Of a stretch of DNA of 37,317 nt, positions 25,436-34,346 are shown in pieces. The DNA is taken from the NCBI GenBank assembly GCA_049293015.1, contig JBATSB010000152.1, forward strand, positions 1 to 37,317, read 5' to 3'. Within the stretch, counting starts at the first letter, position 1, and every line of letters starts with the position of its first letter. A model generated the notes under the pieces. The model saw only the letters and a list, made by a program, of their open reading frames with translations. It was not told the origin of the DNA and made no database searches. The DNA is from UBA2330 sp049293015. GTDB lineage: Bacteria; Bacteroidota; Ignavibacteria; Tepidaquicellales; Tepidaquicellaceae. A program made the position numbers and the translations under genes.

Positions 25436-27787
25436 TTATTTAATTAACAGCATTTGTTTTTGGGCAATATAACTTCCTGCTAATAATTTATAAAAATAAA
25501 TTCCGCTTGGAAAACCGGTTGCATCGAAATTAATAAAATGATCTCCTTTGTCTTTGTATTCATTTACTAAGGACATTACTTCCTTGCCTAAAACATTATA
25601 AACTTTTATAGTAACAAAAGAATTTTCAGGCAGAGCAAATTTTATTTTAGTTACCGGATTAAACGGATTTGGAAAATTTTGAAAAAGCTCAAAACCTTGT
25701 ATTGAATTAAAATCATTTTTTATAAAATTCTGATCAAATGAAGTTAACATATTTTCATTTCTCGTTTCTATTGTGCCAATTGAAGTAAGAAGAATCTGTC
25801 CTTCTTCCGATACAGCTATTCCTGAATTACTGTCAAAAAATTGTAATGAATTTATGGTTGTATTTAAATTAGTAGGTTGTTTTTCCCATGTAAGTCCATT
25901 ATCTGAACTAAATAATATTAAACCATCCCTGCCGCAAATATATAATTTATTATCTTCGGTCATATTTACAGACCTTAGATCTATATTATTAATAGTACTT
26001 CTGTTTAACCAAGTAATACCACCATTGGAAGTGAACATTATTTTTCCGTTATCACCAATTGCAATAATAGTATTTAAATTTTTAAAAAAAGCATTGTTTA
26101 TTTTATTAATATTAATGCTTGATTGACTTATCCAGTTTACCCCTGAGTTTGATGTCTTTAATAATTTCCCATTTTCACTTATGCATTCACCATTTAAACT
26201 GTCTTTATAAAAAACTTTAATAATATTTTCATTCAAATTAGCATTTTGAATGCTCCAGGTATTCCAGGTATCATATGACCTTAATATTTTTCCATTTGAA
26301 CCCGGTATCGAAGAAAATCTATTATTCAGAATAAAAATATCTTTTAATTTACTCACCGGTAAATTTAAGGTATTCCAGTTTAAACCGCTATTTGTTGTTT
26401 TTAATAAAATAGAATCTCCGGTAATGAAACCTGTTGTACGGTTTGTAAATTTGATATTTAAAAGATCTTTATCTGTGCCGCTGTTTAAATTAATCCAGTT
26501 CTTTCCTTTATCCTCTGTAAAAATCAATTTGCCATTATTTCCTACAGCGAATGCAGTGTCATTATTAACTACATATACATCATTAAGATTATTGCTGTTG
26601 CTTTCTTCTGCAGAACAGACTAACCATTGATTAGAATATCTTACAGTTGCATAATCAAATTCATCATTAGATGCTTTACTGCTTCCGGTTACATATACTA
26701 CATTATTTCCTGAATTTACAATTGCATTTGGTACATCCTGTCTGTTTGCCGGACCATTATAATGCTTTACCCATTGCTGTGTTCCGGAAGAATTATATTT
26801 TACCGTTGCATAATCCCCTGTAGAACTTGAAAAATCAGTTCTACTTTCACCTGTGACATAAACATTTCCATAACTATCAATGCTTAAGGATGTTTGAATA
26901 TCCTGATAGCTTCCAATTCTATTATATTTAGAAGTCCATAAAACAGAACCGGAACTATTATATTTTATCGTAACAAAATCATTATCTCTCCCATATTCTT
27001 TAGCATATCCTGAAACATAAATTTCATTTGAATTTAAAATTTTAAGATTTTTTCCTCTTGCATTCTTTGTAGCGCCGGTACCAAAGTATTTTTTTACCCA
27101 CTGCTGCTCAAAATTACTATTGTATTTTATTGTAGTAAATGTATTTTGACCGGAAGATTCATCTTGAGGAATTTCATATTCCTTACTTATTCCGGTGACA
27201 TAAACATTACCCTGATCATCCACTGCAACTGAATAAGCTCCATCTGATCCGTTAGCTTCTCCGTTATAACGTACTTCACCGGTTAATAAACCCCCAGGTG
27301 AATATCTAAGCAGTACAAAATCAAAATCACTTGCCATAACGGCACTTCCTCCTACAATATAGATATTTCCCTGTGAATCTTTTGTAATGTCCTCAGGAAT
27401 ATCATCTCCATCAGCAAAATTATAGATCATTTGCCACTGATAAACACCTGAAGAATTATATTTAATGGTCATTATATCATATACTGCAGATGCATTTAAC
27501 TGACTTGTAACGCCGGTAACATAAGAATTCCCATTTGCATCTATACAAATTTTTAAAGCTGTACTACTACCATCCGGTTCCGGACCAGTGCTAAATGTAC
27601 TCCACTGAAATACACCTGAATTATTATATTTTAATGTCCCATAACTAAAAACAGAATTGTTAAGTAATCCTCCTGTAACCAATACATTTCCCCATGTATC
27701 AACTTTAATATCATGAGCAAAATCATCTGCATGATTGAAAGTTTTACTCCAAATAGTATTTCCACATGCATCATATTTAAATGTCAC
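25436..27787 (-). CDS. Secreted double beta-propeller (SBBP plus Ycf48-like) with T9SS sorting domain
   Basis: From the GTG at 27787 this is 783 residues, but the coding frame clearly continues upstream (see 27788-28002), so this start is internal. Residues ~1-385 are SBBP-type repeats: 'YDACGNTIWSKTFNHADD', 'DTWGNVLVTGG', 'DANGNSYVTGVT', 'DDQGNVYVTGIS' and 'DSYGNVYVTGESRTD'. This is a seven-bladed propeller family of unknown function. Residues ~395-680 switch to Ycf48-like blades ('LNDVYVVNNDTAFAVGNNGK', 'GKLLKTSNSGVNW', 'GKIMFTSNGGITW'). The end has 'FPNPFNPVTKIKFAL' and 'IAQKQMLLIK' (T9SS). The two propellers in one chain make an unusual fusion. It is first in a two-gene transcript with the Ycf48-like gene. 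Confidence 0.85.
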   Translation of the reverse strand: MTFKYDACGNTIWSKTFNHADDFAHDIKVDTWGNVLVTGGLLNNSVFSYGTLKYNNSGVFQWSTFSTGPEPDGSSTALKICIDANGNSYVTGVTSQLNASAVYDIMTIKYNSSGVYQWQMIYNFADGDDIPEDITKDSQGNIYIVGGSAVMASDFDFVLLRYSPGGLLTGEVRYNGEANGSDGAYSVAVDDQGNVYVTGISKEYEIPQDESSGQNTFTTIKYNSNFEQQWVKKYFGTGATKNARGKNLKILNSNEIYVSGYAKEYGRDNDFVTIKYNSSGSVLWTSKYNRIGSYQDIQTSLSIDSYGNVYVTGESRTDFSSSTGDYATVKYNSSGTQQWVKHYNGPANRQDVPNAIVNSGNNVVYVTGSSKASNDEFDYATVRYSNQWLVCSAEESNSNNLNDVYVVNNDTAFAVGNNGKLIFTEDKGKNWINLNSGTDKDLLNIKFTNRTTGFITGDSILLKTTNSGLNWNTLNLPVSKLKDIFILNNRFSSIPGSNGKILRSYDTWNTWSIQNANLNENIIKVFYKDSLNGECISENGKLLKTSNSGVNWISQSSININKINNAFFKNLNTIIAIGDNGKIMFTSNGGITWLNRSTINNIDLRSVNMTEDNKLYICGRDGLILFSSDNGLTWEKQPTNLNTTINSLQFFDSNSGIAVSEEGQILLTSIGTIETRNENMLTSFDQNFIKNDFNSIQGFELFQNFPNPFNPVTKIKFALPENSFVTIKVYNVLGKEVMSLVNEYKDKGDHFINFDATGFPSGIYFYKLLAGSYIAQKQMLLIK

Positions 27788-28002
27788 GTAATCATAGTCA
27801 CCATTTGAATTTTTACTGTAACCTGTTACATAGGAATTATCTGATTGGTCAATAACAATTGCTATAGCTTCATCTCTGTCATTGCCGGATCCGTTATATC
27901 TGATTACCCAGTTTTCATAAATCTGAGCGAAGGAAAGATTTGTAATGAATAGTATGAAAAATAAGATTTGATTTCCCAGGATATTTAATTTTAATTTTTC
28001 AA
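27788..28002 (-). other. Upstream coding extension and signal peptide of the SBBP-Ycf48 gene, start disrupted
   Basis: In frame with the gene above, these bases encode another SBBP blade ('ENWVIRYNGSGNDRDEA', 'DNSYVTGYSK') preceded by 'NQILFFILFITNLSFAQ', a textbook signal peptide. No ATG, GTG or TTG is in frame before the upstream TGA at 28013-28015; only a CTG at 27979 is available. A TTG at 28000-28002 would give 'MKKLKLNILGNQ' if the five-A run next to it had one more A. A single-base deletion in this genome or assembly is likely. Confidence 0.75.
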
Positions 28003-28011
28003 AAAAATAGA

Positions 28012-28390
28012 ATCACTTTTTTTATTGATGAAATCTAAAACTGATAATTTCCATATTCAATGTATTTTTTTACCTTTTAACTTTTAACTTTTTATTTCTT
28101 TTTCATTATAATTATTTTCGAGGCAAAGACCATTACTCCTGGATTTCTATAGTGACATTTAAAATGGATGCCTAAGTAGGATAGGAAGGTCTTTGAGCCT
28201 TTGAGACGAGTTCCAATCTACTTCATTTCTAAATTGTAATTATTCACAATATAAAATAAGTTTATGCACATTAATAAAAATTGAAATTCTGAAAAAAAGA
28301 CAAACTACTAAAAAGACCTTAAGTCCTCAGAATAAAGTTTCTGAAATTCATATACCGTCTGAAATTTATTTTAAAGAAATCTTCAGATCA
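28012..28390. other. Divergent intergenic region with heptamers and inverted TTGCCTC/GAGGCAA repeats
   Basis: It holds short TTTTAAC heptamers near 28078-28095. A GAGGCAAAGAC motif lies near 28119-28130, and GGTCTTTGAGCCTTTGAGACG around 28188-28207 is its inverted partner. The last ~100 bases (from about 28289) read as an open, coding-like extension of the membrane protein gene. Confidence 0.5.
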
Positions 28391-30283
28391 GTGTGGCTGC
28401 CTTCGCTGATATCGGTTTTCCTGCTGATAATTTTATTTTCTTTGAGAAAGATCGCGAACTATGATCTTGGATTCCATCTTGCAGGCGGCAGATGGATCAT
28501 CGAGAATATGACTTTCCCTGTGAAGGACATGTTCACTTATACAGTATCTGCAAATGAATATCTCGACATACAATGGCTGTATCAGGTAGTTATGTTTTCC
28601 GTGCAGAGCTTTATCGGAGATCACGGACTCACAATTTTTAATGCTGCTGCCATCACTGTGGTTTTCATTCTGATGCTGAAAAGAAATAATGTCAACGATG
28701 TTTATATTCCAGTTTCGCTGATCATGATCCTTGTCACGCTGATCTGCATTCAGGTAAGATTCAGCTACCGCCCGGAAATTTTCACATGGATCTTTATGCT
28801 GCTGATGCTGATCGTGCTTGATAGAAATTTCCTTTATAAAGATAAAATTAAAAAGGGGATGATTTATTTCCTTCCCGTGATCATGCTCTTCTGGGTAAAT
28901 ATGCACGGACTTTTTATAATCGGATTTGTGATAATGATCTCATACATCATTTCAGGTTTTGTAAGGGATAAAAAATTTGATAAAGATCTTTTGATTTGGA
29001 CAGGAATTTCATTCGCTGTAGTTTTTATAAATCCTTATTTTTCTGAAGGAGTTTTGTTTCCATTCTATCTCTTTACACGTCTTCAGAAGGGTAATATTTT
29101 TCAGATGAATATTCTCGAACTTCAGTCACCGTGGGGTATGACAGACATTCTGCAGACTGAGTTATACATTTATTATTCAGTTTCTGCAATCGCTTTTCTT
29201 CTGCTATTCGTTACCGTCAATCACAGGAAGTTTCATGAATTTGCGCTGATGTCGGCATTCTTTTATCTCTCATTCTCTTCATTCAGAAACATACCGCTTT
29301 TTATGATCTATGCATTTTTTATAGTCTCCATTTCCATATCGGATCTAATCCGTGGAAAGAATATTTTCAGCAAAGGAAATTCCGTCACAAAATTTTCCAA
29401 AGTCTTATCTATAATAATTTTTATCGTAAGTATTCTCACCGGCTTGAGGGTGATCACAGACGCATATTATATTCCATACGGCTCTGAGATAAAATTCGGA
29501 ACGGGTGTTGATATACTTGCGCTGCCGGATAAGGCTTCTGATTATATAAACCAAAATACTCCTGACGGAAAGATATTCAACAACTTAGAATCAGGTGGCT
29601 GGCTTGAATGGAAAACAGGCAGGAAAGTTTATATTGACGGCAGACTTGAAGTGATCCGTGAAGATTTTTATAAAGAATATTTATCAACAATAAATAATGC
29701 AGCTTTAAATTCTGAATTAAATAAATATACTCCTGAGCTGATTGTAAACAGCATTCTAAATTTTAACTGGTCAAATCAGCTTAGTAATATCAAGGATTAT
29801 TCCCTTACATACTGGGATGGTATTTCGGCTGTTTATAAATTACAAGAACCTGCTGATTCGCTTTCCTCATTTAATTTCAAAACAGGTCTGATAAATGTTG
29901 GTATTGATACCGTAAATTTTTCCGAAACTGAAAAGGACAGACTCTTGAGGACAGTTAGAATTAAAGATCTGAGGAATTGGCTAAGCGGCTTTTACAGCTT
30001 CAGAAAAAATCCTTACTATTTAATTCCAATGGGAAATTTCGCTTTTGAAAGCGGACAGTTTCAGACTGCAGAATTTCTGTATCTGAATTATATAAAAGAA
30101 GGTGAAGGGTTTATAAATGAAAATTTATTTAAAGATATTTTTCTGAATCTCGGATCATATTATTATAACACAAATGATCTGGCGAGAGCTCAGTACTGTC
30201 TTGAAAGATACCTTGACGAAAATCCGGGAGAAAGAGAGATCGTAAATAAGCTGAATGAAATTAAAAAAAACAGGAAAAATTAA
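28391..30283 (+). CDS. GT-C-like multipass membrane protein with C-terminal TPR-like region
   Basis: From the GTG this is 630 residues. The first hydrophobic helix is followed by 'NYDLGFHLAGGRWI' and 'PVKDMFTYTVSANEYLDIQWLYQV', a pattern typical of polytopic GT-C-fold glycosyltransferase relatives (acidic-x-H loop after the first helix). About ten membrane helices extend to residue ~360. The outside or periplasmic part has 'GKIFNNLESGGWLEW' and 'RKVYIDGRLEV', also typical of this uncharacterised family. Residues ~540-625 are TPR-like ('LGSYYYNTNDLARAQYCLERYLDENPGE'). The frame is open and coding-like for 34 more codons upstream (from a CTG at 28289), so the true start may lie there. The downstream GT2 gene overlaps or abuts, which suggests joint action in polyprenyl-linked sugar transfer; this is inference. 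Confidence 0.8.
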   Translation: MWLPSLISVFLLIILFSLRKIANYDLGFHLAGGRWIIENMTFPVKDMFTYTVSANEYLDIQWLYQVVMFSVQSFIGDHGLTIFNAAAITVVFILMLKRNNVNDVYIPVSLIMILVTLICIQVRFSYRPEIFTWIFMLLMLIVLDRNFLYKDKIKKGMIYFLPVIMLFWVNMHGLFIIGFVIMISYIISGFVRDKKFDKDLLIWTGISFAVVFINPYFSEGVLFPFYLFTRLQKGNIFQMNILELQSPWGMTDILQTELYIYYSVSAIAFLLLFVTVNHRKFHEFALMSAFFYLSFSSFRNIPLFMIYAFFIVSISISDLIRGKNIFSKGNSVTKFSKVLSIIIFIVSILTGLRVITDAYYIPYGSEIKFGTGVDILALPDKASDYINQNTPDGKIFNNLESGGWLEWKTGRKVYIDGRLEVIREDFYKEYLSTINNAALNSELNKYTPELIVNSILNFNWSNQLSNIKDYSLTYWDGISAVYKLQEPADSLSSFNFKTGLINVGIDTVNFSETEKDRLLRTVRIKDLRNWLSGFYSFRKNPYYLIPMGNFAFESGQFQTAEFLYLNYIKEGEGFINENLFKDIFLNLGSYYYNTNDLARAQYCLERYLDENPGEREIVNKLNEIKKNRKN

Positions 30284-30971
30284 TTTGAAGCTGTCTGTAA
30301 TTATTCCTTATTTCAATGAAGAAAAAACTATAGAAACTCTGATCAGAAAAGTTATCGCTGGAGGTCTTGCTCATGAATTAATCTGCTCTGATGACGGATC
30401 TACTGACTCTTCAAACATGTTAGTTTTTAATTTAAAAAATGAATTTCCTGATCTGATAAAAATTTCAGGTAGCAGAATTAATAAAGGCAAAGGATCTGCT
30501 GTCAGAAACGGACTCGCTATTTCTACAGGGGACATTATTCTTATACAAGATGCGGATCTCGAGTATGATCCGTCACAGTATTCTGAATTGCTCAGACCAT
30601 TTGAAGATGAAAATGTAATGATAGTTTACGGTTCGAGAAATCTTAAAGGTAATCCTCATTCTTCTTTTTCATTTTATATGGGCGGCGTAATGTTGAGTAA
30701 AATAGTTAATATTCTCTACGGCTCGGATATCACAGACGAATCCACCTGTTTCAAATTATTCAGAAGTGAAGTGATAAAAAGTTTTGATCTGGAATGTGAC
30801 GGATTTGAATTTTGTCCCGAGGTGACATCAAAAGCTTTGAAAAGAAATTATAAGATCACTGAAGTTCCGATAGTTTATACACCCCGTTCAAAGAGTGAAG
30901 GTAAAAAAATAAAATGGATAGACGGTGTAATTGCAGTTTATACTTTACTAAAATTCAGATTCAGAAAATAA
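30255..30971 (+). CDS. Glycosyltransferase family 2 protein (dolichyl-phosphate-mannose synthase-like)
   Basis: A 238-residue GT-A-fold enzyme: 'LSVIIPYFNEEKTIETL' at the start, 'SDDGSTDSS' (first Asp region), 'NKGKGSAVRNGLAISTGD' and 'IQDADLEYDPSQY' with the DxD metal site. 'ESTCFKLFRSEVI' and 'FEFCPEVTSKALKRNYKITEVPI' are typical of polyprenyl-phosphate sugar synthases. No C-terminal membrane segments are present, so it should act at the membrane's cytoplasmic face. The ATG at 30255 gives a 29-bp overlap with the membrane gene. A TTG at 30285 just after that stop is an equally good start and removes an unusual Lys-rich extension. The pair probably forms one transcript. The acceptor and sugar are unknown. 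Confidence 0.9.
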   Translation: MKLKKTGKINLKLSVIIPYFNEEKTIETLIRKVIAGGLAHELICSDDGSTDSSNMLVFNLKNEFPDLIKISGSRINKGKGSAVRNGLAISTGDIILIQDADLEYDPSQYSELLRPFEDENVMIVYGSRNLKGNPHSSFSFYMGGVMLSKIVNILYGSDITDESTCFKLFRSEVIKSFDLECDGFEFCPEVTSKALKRNYKITEVPIVYTPRSKSEGKKIKWIDGVIAVYTLLKFRFRK

Positions 30972-30976
30972 TTTCA

Positions 30977-32128
30977 TCAGTCGATCTTTTGCCATACTGC
31001 TAAAACTTTATCTCCATTCTTAAGATATAATTTCATATTCTCAATTTCAAAATTATCGCATTCCTTTAAAGCGCTGATTATTCTGTTGTCATAACCGCCC
31101 GGACACATCATCCTCGTAGTTGAGATTTTACTGAAATTAATAAGAGCACCAACATTTTTCATACTTCCGTTCATTTTATTACAGCCGGTATTCCCCATAA
31201 AACTATTCTCCTTAATATTTATTTCGATCATCGGCAGACCGGTTTTAAAATCTGATTTATTAAGCTCTTCATCTCCGAGTTTTTCCATTACCCAGATATC
31301 ATTGATCCTGTAAGTACCTGATGAATCTTCTGCAGTTGTGAAATCTCCGCAGCCGATATATAACATATCATCAAAATTTAATTTTATTTCATAAGGAAAT
31401 TTTTTCCCGCTTATCAGATCTGTACATTCCCTTTTCAAAATTCTGATTATAATATCATCACCATCTCCTTCACCAATTATAGTAATGCTGTCGTCTCTGA
31501 GTTCATTGAAAGTTTCTTTGAGTTTAAATTTTATAACTTCATAATAATTATTGAAATTAAAAGTCATAGATTCCGCTCCGTAAAATTCTACAGTCCATTC
31601 CGGCTCATGACCTGATGCATAAAACCCAATTCCTTTGTCAAACATGATCTGTTTCAGGCTGTCCCTACCTCCTGTTTCCTCATTTTTTTGAAAGACAGCT
31701 CTGACAGCATCATCAGATTTTAAAGTTAAAATTCCATTGTCGATAAAATAATTATTGCAATTTTGAAGGGCATCAAAAAATTCTTTATCCCTCTGATACT
31801 GACATGCCATTTCTGTAGAAAGTATATTTTCAAATTTGATCTTCTCTCCTTCTGATGAAACCTTCCCTGAAAAAGAATTACAGCCGGTATTTCCGTTCAC
31901 CATTCTCTCCTTAATATTTATCTCAATGAAGGGCAAACCATTACTAAAGGAACTTGCAGTAACCGATTCATTATCTATCATAGTCAGTTCCCATTTCCCA
32001 TTAAGAAAGATCTCCGTGCCTTCAGTTGGCTGAGAAGTTTCCATTTCCTGTGAGAAGGTGATCCCTGATTTAAAAATTAAAAAAAATAAATTAATAAATA
32101 TAAAAGTTGTATGTGCTGCGAATTTCAT
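30977..32128 (-). CDS. Secreted protein with two META (HslJ-like) domains
   Basis: The ATG at 32128 (383 residues) is chosen over a TTG at 32155 because it gives a clean signal peptide, MKFAAHTTFIF...ITFSQ. Two META domains flank a middle domain. META 1 has 'LNGKWELTMIDNESV', 'NGNTGCNSFSG' and 'STEMACQYQRDKEF'. META 2 has 'MGNTGCNKMNG' and 'STTRMMCPGGYDNRI'. The paired Cys in each are typical of HslJ-type domains of the cell envelope, whose role is poorly known. The middle (~170-285) has 'GFYASGHEPEWTVEF', a motif of COG3650-like envelope proteins. The gene converges with the GT2 gene with only 5 bp between stops and no terminator. It is probably a periplasmic or surface protein; a heat-shock or stress link is known only for some homologues. 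Confidence 0.88.
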   Translation of the reverse strand: MKFAAHTTFIFINLFFLIFKSGITFSQEMETSQPTEGTEIFLNGKWELTMIDNESVTASSFSNGLPFIEINIKERMVNGNTGCNSFSGKVSSEGEKIKFENILSTEMACQYQRDKEFFDALQNCNNYFIDNGILTLKSDDAVRAVFQKNEETGGRDSLKQIMFDKGIGFYASGHEPEWTVEFYGAESMTFNFNNYYEVIKFKLKETFNELRDDSITIIGEGDGDDIIIRILKRECTDLISGKKFPYEIKLNFDDMLYIGCGDFTTAEDSSGTYRINDIWVMEKLGDEELNKSDFKTGLPMIEINIKENSFMGNTGCNKMNGSMKNVGALINFSKISTTRMMCPGGYDNRIISALKECDNFEIENMKLYLKNGDKVLAVWQKID

Positions 32129-32155
32129 GTGTGAATTGATTTTAAAATTTGACAA

Positions 32156-32480
32156 TAAATAACAAAAATATGAATCTAATTTTTACAGCTTGTTCCCAAA
32201 GTCCTCAAACTGTATGAAAACTTTGGAATTGCCTCAAAGTATCCAGATAGGTCTTGCCCTATGTTTTGACAAATATAACTTTCAAGTTATATAGAAGCCT
32301 CTAAGATAAAACAAATAAAAATAAATTCCTTTGAGCCTTCGAGGCAACCTTAATAACCAAGTGAGTAATCTGTTTTTTTAAAGTCCTTAGGTTGTAATTA
32401 AAAAATACTTTTTCTAATTTGTATAAATTCAGATCGTTAAAAAGATTTATTCAAATTCCATAAAATAATCTATTAAGTAA
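32156..32480. other. Divergent intergenic region with TTGCCTC/GAGGCAA inverted repeat
   Basis: TTGCCTCAAAG (32229-32239) and its partner CTTTGAGCCTTCGAGGCAA (about 32329-32347) form an inverted pair of the motif family seen elsewhere. Otherwise AT-rich, with no gene; it should hold the promoters of the META and DUF1028 genes. Confidence 0.5.
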
Positions 32481-33464
32481 ATGAAAAACCTGATTTTATT
32501 TTTAACATTTATATTAATTTCCATGAATGCATTTTCACAAAACATTTATTCAGATAAGCTTGCTCATACTTATTCCATAGTTGCGCGTGATCCTGTAACA
32601 GGGGAAATGGGAGTAGCCGTTCAGTCACACTGGTTCTCGGTCGGATCTATCGTTAGCTGGGGAGAAGCCGGTGTGGGAGTGGTTGCGACTCAATCTTTTG
32701 TAAATCCTTCGTTCGGGATAAAAGGTCTCGAACTTTTAAAATCGGGAAAGTCTCCGCAGGAAGCTGTCGATGAACTCATCGCAGCAGACGATGGAAGAGA
32801 TGTCAGACAGCTCGCTATCCTTGACGTCAAAGGCAGATGCGCATCTTATACAGGAAAGAACTGTATCCCCGAAGCAGGCAATATCGCAAAAGAAAATTAT
32901 TCTGTACAGGCGAATATGATGCTGACCGACAAAGTATGGGGAGCAATGTCCGAAGCATTTGAAAAATCAACCGGACCACTTGCCGAAAGAATGATAGCTG
33001 CACTCGAAGCTGCGCAAAATGCCGGCGGGGATATCCGAGGTCAGCAGTCTGCCTGTTTGCTTATAGTAAAAGGTGAATCCACAGGAAAACTTTGGGAAGA
33101 CAGAATGATAGATCTTCGTGTGGAAGATAATGAAAACGCAGTAAGTGAGATCAAGCGGCTGCTGAAAGTATTCAGAGCTTATGAACATATGAATAACGGC
33201 GATCTTGCAATCGAAAAAAATAATATGGATCTTGCGATGAATGAATATTTGGCAGCGGAAGAAATGTTTCCTGAAAATCTTGAGATGAAATTCTGGCATG
33301 CTGTCACACTTGCTAATACCGGTAAAGTCAGTGAATCCCTGCCGATGTTTACTGAAGTTTTTTTGAAAGATAATAACTGGCGGATATTATTTGGCAGATT
33401 AAAACCTGTCGGACTTTTAGAAATAAGTGATAGCGAAATACAAACTATATTGGATCTGAAATAA
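32481..33464 (+). CDS. Secreted DUF1028 (Ntn-hydrolase-like) protein with TPR-like C-terminus
   Basis: A 327-residue protein with a signal peptide (MKNLILFLTFILISMNAFSQ). Residues ~28-220 are the DUF1028 domain: 'THTYSIVARDP'-like start ('AHTYSIVARDPVTGEMGVAV'), 'WGEAGVGVVATQSFVNPSFG', 'RQLAILDVKGRCASYTGKNC', 'NYSVQANMML' and 'DIRGQQSACLLI'. DUF1028 resembles Ntn hydrolases such as gamma-glutamyltransferase-like proteins; the reaction is unproven. Residues ~225-320 are helical and TPR-like ('NNDLAIEKNNMDLA'-type region, 'AEEMFPENLEMKFWHAVTLANTGK'), a common C-terminal partner in this family. Export implies a periplasmic role. It stands alone, with repeats on both sides. Codon usage is visibly less AT-biased than in neighbouring T9SS genes. 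Confidence 0.9.
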   Translation: MKNLILFLTFILISMNAFSQNIYSDKLAHTYSIVARDPVTGEMGVAVQSHWFSVGSIVSWGEAGVGVVATQSFVNPSFGIKGLELLKSGKSPQEAVDELIAADDGRDVRQLAILDVKGRCASYTGKNCIPEAGNIAKENYSVQANMMLTDKVWGAMSEAFEKSTGPLAERMIAALEAAQNAGGDIRGQQSACLLIVKGESTGKLWEDRMIDLRVEDNENAVSEIKRLLKVFRAYEHMNNGDLAIEKNNMDLAMNEYLAAEEMFPENLEMKFWHAVTLANTGKVSESLPMFTEVFLKDNNWRILFGRLKPVGLLEISDSEIQTILDLK

Positions 33465-33641
33465 ATTTCGAATACAAAAAATATAAAAAGTAATTGCTCC
33501 TCCACTTTGTCCGAGACTGTCTCAAAACAGCTTTTTTACCACCAAGTCATTAAGACACGAAGAAAAAAACATTGAAAACGGAATGCTTTGTGCCTTTGTG
33601 CCTTTGTGTTTTAGAGGTAATTATTATAATTAAGTTTTACT
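33465..33641. repeat. Intergenic region with GTGCCTTT tandem octamers
   Basis: Around 33588-33610 CTTTGTGC-type octamers stand in tandem (TTTGTGCCTTTGTGCCTTTG), preceded by CACCAAGTCATTAAGACACG. This resembles a short interspersed sequence that I recall from many Bacteroidota genomes. No gene is seen. Confidence 0.6.
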
Positions 33642-33766
33642 GTTCCTGCAGAGTCACATGCTCTTCCGACTCTGCGGATAATGAATTAAATAAATCATAG
33701 TTCCTGCAGAGTCACATACACACTGTTCCCGCAGAGTCTCGTGCTCTTCGGACTCTGCGGATAATG
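33642..33766. repeat. Three CAGAGTC hairpin repeat units
   Basis: Unit 1 (33642-33683) and unit 3 (33725-33766) each run from GTTCCTGCAGAGTC (or GTTCCCGCAGAGTC) to GACTCTGCGGATAATG. Unit 2 (33700-33724) has only the left half. In unit 3, CCGCAGAGTC (33729-33738) pairs perfectly with GACTCTGCGG (33751-33760). A relative is at 24073-24104. They lie just upstream of the P-loop kinase gene. Confidence 0.85.
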
Positions 33767-33801
33767 TAGATACCAATTAAATATATTAAATTTATATTTT
33801 T

Positions 33802-34302
33802 ATGAGTGAAATACTTATTCTTACCGGCGCATGCGGAGTAGGGAAGTCAACGATTGCGAAAGAATGGGCTCGCCGCAAAAATGGGGCAATAGTAGAATGT
33901 GATTATTTTACGGAATGGATATTTGATAAAAATTTTATCAGGTTTTCTTATGAAGAGGAACTTCTAACTGCGCGGCTGTCAATAAATACAGCAAAAGAAT
34001 ATCTCAAACTCTCAATGCCTGTAGCAATTGAAAATGTCTGGACACCCGTCGGATTAGACTTTCTGAATGAAGAATTATCTGATTTAGAATATGTAAATAA
34101 ACTGAAATTTATCTGGCTGAAATGCGAAAGTACTGAAAATCACAGACGGGATGAACTCAGAATACCCGGGGATGTAATGGGTGAAAGAGTTGATATTGTA
34201 AATGTACAGCTCAACGGATATATCTGGCCAGCTTATCTGCATATAATTGATACAACTTCTTTGACTGTGAAAGAAACTCTTGTGAAAATTGAAAAGCTAT
34301 GA
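33802..34302 (+). CDS. Small P-loop kinase-like AAA family protein
   Basis: A 166-residue soluble protein starting 'ILILTGACGVGKSTIAKEWA', with a Walker A motif G-x4-GK-S/T at residues ~8-16. 'AIVECDYFTEW' supplies an Asp where shikimate- or gluconate-kinase-like enzymes bind substrate. 'KFIWLKCESTENHRRDELRIPGD' resembles the LID region with paired Arg. 'LHIIDTTSLTVKET' is a typical final strand and helix. The family phosphorylates small molecules, but the substrate cannot be told. The length is normal for a nucleoside or sugar kinase of this fold. It has no obvious operon partner and is bordered by repeats on both sides. Confidence 0.85.
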   Translation: MSEILILTGACGVGKSTIAKEWARRKNGAIVECDYFTEWIFDKNFIRFSYEEELLTARLSINTAKEYLKLSMPVAIENVWTPVGLDFLNEELSDLEYVNKLKFIWLKCESTENHRRDELRIPGDVMGERVDIVNVQLNGYIWPAYLHIIDTTSLTVKETLVKIEKL

Positions 34303-34346
34303 TCTAAAAAAGAAGGACAATAGAAAAAAATGATTTTGCATGCAAA

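Noticed and set aside
28433..28906. 157-residue minus-strand open frame antisense to the membrane protein
   Set aside because: His/Glu-rich translation typical of the antisense of hydrophobic codons; no family features.
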